Source of the DNA: Moraxellaceae bacterium
GTDB lineage: Bacteria > Pseudomonadota > Gammaproteobacteria > Pseudomonadales > UBA3067
Direction of reading: 5' to 3'
Assembly: GCA_002401525.1 (NCBI GenBank)
Contig: NVTH01000076.1
Coordinates: 6,474 to 14,533, forward strand
Length of the DNA: 8,060 nucleotides
Below, in pieces: positions 6,016 through 8,060 of the stretch (the first letter of the stretch is position 1; each line of letters starts with the position of its first letter). Position numbers and translations under genes: made by a program. The notes under the pieces were generated by a model. The model worked only from the letters and a program-made list of their open reading frames with translations. It was not told where the DNA came from and made no database searches.

Positions 6016-6132
6016 ATGGCGAAAATGATTGAGAAGCCATTTGAAAAACTTCAGTCACTTGTTATTTGGATAGTTAAGTATTTGAATAGTCAAATATTTG
6101 AATGGTTAAATAATCGACTCGTTAAGTTTTAG
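6016..6132 (+). CDS. Possible 38-residue small protein, amphipathic, unverified
   Basis: An ATG at 6016 opens 38 codons ending at TAG 6130-6132. The peptide starts MAKMIEKPFEKLQ, has a hydrophobic stretch LVIWIVKYL (15-23), and ends in a mixed basic/aromatic segment with W30 and R34. It could form a membrane-associated helix, like many small stress or toxin peptides. Against it: no good Shine-Dalgarno (only GAAAG about a dozen bases upstream), half the ORF is a 16-bp tandem repeat whose period is not a multiple of three, and ORFs this short are common by chance in AT-rich DNA. I recognise no family. Confidence 0.2.
   Translation: MAKMIEKPFEKLQSLVIWIVKYLNSQIFEWLNNRLVKF
6063..6126 (+). repeat. 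16-bp tandem array, about four units
   Basis: Adjacent 16-base units are TATTTGGATAGTTAAG (6063-6078), TATTTGAATAGTCAAA (6079-6094), TATTTGAATGGTTAAA (6095-6110) and a degenerate TAATCGACTCGTTAAG (6111-6126). The consensus TATTTGAATAGTTAAA has three or fewer changes in the first three units. It is a local tandem expansion in the rmf 3' region; function unknown. Confidence 0.8.
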
Positions 6133-6174
6133 ACTCTTTAATTGTTTCAGGAGGTTTATCTTTCAGTTATCTCT

Positions 6175-6215
6175 AGTAAAGGGCACCGCTACGCTTTAAC
6201 CAAGTGCCCTTTACT
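6175..6215. terminator. Strong hairpin between convergent rmf and pyrD, likely bidirectional terminator
   Basis: AGTAAAGGGCAC at 6175-6186 and GTGCCCTTTACT at 6204-6215 form a perfect 12-bp stem with a 17-base loop. The A-run/G-run and C-run/T-run inside the arms give the symmetric layout typical of terminators shared by convergent genes; it lies 275 bases after rmf and 74 bases after the pyrD stop. The T-stretch is only three bases on each strand, so efficiency is uncertain. Confidence 0.6.
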
Positions 6216-6288
6216 CTATCAATTCAGTAATCTAATACTTATATTCAACCAGTATTCGCTTCTCAGCGGTCTCTTTCGTAAGTCCTCT

Positions 6289-7302
6289 TTAGCCAGCCAA
6301 TTGATCCGCTATTTCAGCAATCAACCCTGGCCCCTGATAAATAAAACCGGTGTAAAGCTGCACTAACGATGCGCCATGATCGAGTCGTTGCTGTGCCCGC
6401 TCCGCACTATCAATGCCACCGGCAGCGATAATAGGGACTTTATCCTTAAGCAAGCGATGAAATTGTTGCTGCACTTTCAATGAACCATCAAAAATAGGCT
6501 TACCGCTCAAGCCGCCTTGTTCATCCGCATACTTCTCGCCAGCAACCAGCGATTTATCAACACTAGTATTCGTGGTGATCAGTCCATCCATGCCACTTTC
6601 CAGTACCGCACTGGCCATGTTTTGGACTTCTTCTTCGTTCAGGTCAGGAGCCACCTTGAGTACCAAAGGGGTGTTTTTACCTGTGGCCTGCAATAATTCC
6701 AATTGCTTTGCCTTCAACCCCGTTAGCAACTCCATCAAATACGACTTACTTTGTAGCTCGCGCAGCCCCGGCGTATTCGGCGACGAGATATTAATGGTAA
6801 TGTAACTCGCCAGGGAGTAGACCTTTTTCATACAAATTAGGTAATCATCCAAGGCCCCCTCAAGCGGCGTGTCCTTATTCTTACCAATATTGATTCCCAA
6901 TACTCCCTGGTAATCACAGGCCTGAACATTTTTCACCAAGGCATCAACGCCATGATTATTAAAGCCCATGCGATTAATAAGGGCGTCACTGCGTGTAAGT
7001 CGAAACATACGGGGTTGCGGATTGCCCAATTGGGCCCTAGGAGTCACCGTGCCCACCTCGATAAACCCAAAACCTACGTCCGATAATGCGCGAATATGCT
7101 CGCCATTTTTATCCAGACCAGCGGCCAGACCCACTGGATTATCAAATTCTAACCCCATTACCTGGCATTTTTGGCGTCTAGGTTTAGGAACAAACAACGA
7201 CAATAGTCGAAGCTGGCTGGCGTAATCCAGGCCCTTAAACGTGAGTTCGTGAGAAAGCTCTGCGGGTAACAAAAACAACAATTGCCGTATTAAGGGATAC
7301 AT
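6289..7302 (-). CDS. pyrD: Dihydroorotate dehydrogenase (quinone), class 2
   Basis: 337 residues, equal to the E. coli enzyme in length. It oxidises dihydroorotate to orotate in pyrimidine synthesis and passes electrons through FMN to quinone at the inner membrane. Visible motifs: N-terminal amphipathic membrane/quinone helices MYPLIRQLLFLLPAELSHEL (1-20); GLAAGLDKNGE (58-68); NRMGFNNHGVD (110-120); GINIGKNKDTP (136-146); NISSPNTPGLRELQ (171-184), in which Ser174 is the expected catalytic base of class 2 enzymes; LKVAPDLNEEE (215-225); TTNTSVDK (243-250); GGLSGKPIF (263-271) and AAGGIDSAERA (293-303) for FMN phosphate binding. The ATG at 7300-7302 matches the family start, although the bases before it are pyrimidine-rich (TTTTTCTCCTCT) with no Shine-Dalgarno. 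It is preceded by a consensus -10 element and so is probably transcribed on its own. Confidence 0.98.
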   Translation of the reverse strand: MYPLIRQLLFLLPAELSHELTFKGLDYASQLRLLSLFVPKPRRQKCQVMGLEFDNPVGLAAGLDKNGEHIRALSDVGFGFIEVGTVTPRAQLGNPQPRMFRLTRSDALINRMGFNNHGVDALVKNVQACDYQGVLGINIGKNKDTPLEGALDDYLICMKKVYSLASYITINISSPNTPGLRELQSKSYLMELLTGLKAKQLELLQATGKNTPLVLKVAPDLNEEEVQNMASAVLESGMDGLITTNTSVDKSLVAGEKYADEQGGLSGKPIFDGSLKVQQQFHRLLKDKVPIIAAGGIDSAERAQQRLDHGASLVQLYTGFIYQGPGLIAEIADQLAG

Positions 7303-7343
7303 AGAGGAGAAAAACAGATTGATGAAAAGGCTGAGGATTGAAG

Positions 7344-7371
7344 CAGCGCATTATAATCAACATCAGCGCAT
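7344..7371 (-). promoter_or_regulatory. Candidate pyrD promoter: perfect -10 flanked by 8-bp direct repeats
   Basis: On the minus strand TATAAT lies at 7355-7350, 47 bases before the pyrD ATG, which predicts a start near 7343 and a leader of about 40 bases. No good -35 is found at 16-18 bases; TTGATG (7374-7369) is 13 bases away. CAGCGCAT occurs at 7344-7351 and 7364-7371 (20-base period, about two helical turns), the first copy overlapping the -10, so a regulator may bind here. It does not resemble the E. coli PurR operator. Confidence 0.5.
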
Positions 7372-7443
7372 CAAGATATACCCTCTGCAATCCTTTTAAT
7401 GAGTGTTATCGACCTTTCAACAAGCAGCCGGCGGGTGAACCCC

Positions 7444-7665
7444 CTAGTCGACCTTGCGTATCGACGAAAACTTGTTATCAGCACCGAAACAAATTTCAAA
7501 GGCGCCCGAAATTCCTTCTCGAGTCACATAGGGTTGTAATATTTTCGCCGGGAAACTGACCGACCGCCCATCCCGAGAGGTGGCAAGCACCGACTTGGCG
7601 TGGCCTTGGTACCAAGAAAGAAATTCCTCTTGGCTAATGGTTAAGTCAATCAGTATTTTGCGCAT
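7444..7665 (-). CDS. DUF2835 family protein
   Basis: This 73-residue protein reads KILIDLTISQEEFLSWYQG, then ARDGRSVSFPAKILQPYVTREGISGAFEICF and a closing FSSIRKV. The pattern DL.IS..E.L..Y.G, RDGR.V.FPA.IL.P.VT..GI.G.F is what I know as DUF2835, a small cytoplasmic family confined to gammaproteobacteria, often encoded near pyrD or the large glutamate dehydrogenase. Its function is unknown. The ATG at 7663-7665 has no Shine-Dalgarno in the bases upstream (ACACATCGAATT), but the conserved sequence begins at once, so the start is likely right. It lies 163 bases after the dehydrogenase gene and 141 bases before pyrD on the same strand, with a hairpin on one side and the pyrD promoter on the other, so it may be transcribed alone. 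Confidence 0.85.
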   Translation of the reverse strand: MRKILIDLTISQEEFLSWYQGHAKSVLATSRDGRSVSFPAKILQPYVTREGISGAFEICFGADNKFSSIRKVD

Positions 7666-7692
7666 AATTCGATGTGTACAGAAACATTAAGC

Positions 7693-7735
7693 AAGTAAAA
7701 ATACAAAGCCTTGGCATTTAAAAGGCGTTTTACTT
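7693..7735 (-). terminator. Imperfect hairpin after the glutamate dehydrogenase gene
   Basis: GCCTT (7708-7712) and AAGGC (7722-7726) form an inner stem, and AAGTAAAA (7693-7700) with TTTTACTT (7728-7735) forms an outer A-T stem, separated by an unequal internal loop (7 and 1 bases). On the minus strand the inner stem is followed by TTTGTATTTTT, as expected for a rho-independent terminator about 94 bases after the dehydrogenase stop. The short GC stem makes it a moderate call. Confidence 0.4.
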
Positions 7736-7791
7736 ACTTAGCTGGTTATTCTTAATTGTGTAGTGCTTGGCTACAAGGTGTTCACTACTGA

Positions 7792-7817
7792 CCTCAAACT
7801 ATCTCCTCAAACTATCG
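7792..7817. repeat. 13-bp tandem duplication between two genes
   Basis: CCTCAAACTATCT (7792-7804) is followed directly by CCTCAAACTATCG (7805-7817), identical at 12 of 13 positions. It lies 12 bases beyond the end of the dehydrogenase gene and looks like a small slippage duplication. Confidence 0.75.
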
Positions 7818-7828
7818 CCCTTCAACGA

Positions 7829-8060
7829 CTAATCAACACTAATGTGAGCCGTGCTCTGGGCAATATCTAATAACTCTCTCAAGGCTACTGAACACATCGC
7901 AAACTCAGGACCCGCTCCAGAGCGCAGTTCGATCATCATCGCCTGCCAACGATTTAAAAGAGTAGCATGCTGTTCTTTCCAGCGCTGTATTTTGACTTCA
8001 GCTAACTCGCCCGAAGTACTCCAATTCAGCACCCCTACCGTGAGCGCTCGCTGCTGCCAA
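7829..8060 (-). CDS. gdhB: NAD-dependent glutamate dehydrogenase (large type), C-terminal end only
   Basis: The frame is open to the right edge, so the gene starts outside the window; the GTG at 8030-8032 is internal. The 76 visible residues run from WQQRALTVGVLNW through EVKIQRWKEQHATLLNRWQAMMIELRSG to FAMCSVALRELLDIAQS. The pattern W..RALT..VL, W...H...L.RW..M..ELR, DFAM.SVALREL.DLAQ is what I recall for the extreme C-terminus of the roughly 1,600-residue Bac_GDH enzymes (Pseudomonas GdhB), which convert glutamate to 2-oxoglutarate and ammonia. The catalytic domain is not visible, so this rests on the tail alone. Location next to DUF2835 and pyrD fits the synteny I remember for this group of bacteria. 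It ends at the stop 7829-7831. Confidence 0.8.
   Translation of the reverse strand, partial: WQQRALTVGVLNWSTSGELAEVKIQRWKEQHATLLNRWQAMMIELRSGAGPEFAMCSVALRELLDIAQSTAHISVD

Larger units (their letters stand above)
5901..6288. other. Convergent rmf-pyrD intergenic gap
   Basis: This 388-base AT-rich stretch has no recognisable gene. It starts with a loosely repetitive AACTGA/CAACT-rich part (5910-5960), then a possible 38-codon ORF (6016-6132) that overlaps a 16-bp tandem array (6063-6126), an AGGAGGT without a start codon (6149-6155), and a strong hairpin (6175-6215). Both flanking genes point into it, so most of it is expected to be transcribed only as rmf 3' sequence. Confidence 0.6.

Overview
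The window comes from a gammaproteobacterium, most likely of the marine Pseudomonadales/Cellvibrionales/Oceanospirillales type. The main support is a run of recognisable genes: the end of a large NAD-dependent glutamate dehydrogenase, a DUF2835 protein, a class 2 (membrane-type) dihydroorotate dehydrogenase, a long form of ribosome modulation factor (RMF), and a fused RlmKL methyltransferase. From memory of family synteny, pyrD-rmf-rlmKL is a Pseudomonas-like arrangement. No rRNA, tRNA, CRISPR array, transposase, integrase or phage gene was seen.

Layout from left to right. (1) Positions 1-581, plus strand: the 3' part of tatD, a metal-dependent DNase, followed by a hairpin with a T-run. (2) Positions 655-5355, minus strand, read right to left: rlmKL, then a 623-residue low-complexity protein of unknown function, then a small glutaredoxin-like protein. 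A GC-rich palindromic repeat with decayed copies lies between rlmKL and the unknown gene. (3) Positions 5356-5684: a divergent intergenic region with a good Crp/Fnr-type box, serving rmf and/or rlmKL. (4) rmf at 5685-5900, plus strand. (5) Positions 5901-6288: a convergent gap with a 16-bp tandem array, a possible 38-residue ORF and a 12-bp-stem hairpin that probably ends both rmf and pyrD transcripts. (6) Positions 6289-8060, minus strand: gdhB-like end, DUF2835 gene, then pyrD with its own consensus -10 element.

The identified genes are housekeeping or growth-state functions: 23S rRNA modification (rlmKL), ribosome hibernation (rmf), pyrimidine synthesis coupled to the quinone pool (pyrD), glutamate catabolism (gdhB-like), thiol chemistry (glutaredoxin-like) and DNA/RNA end processing (tatD). 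There is no clear multi-gene novel system. The strongest candidate for something undescribed is the 623-residue protein at 1010-2881: an ordered-looking C-terminal domain behind long Ser/Gly/Thr/His-rich linkers with in-frame DNA tandem repeats. Next are the regulatory and repeat structures around rmf and pyrD.
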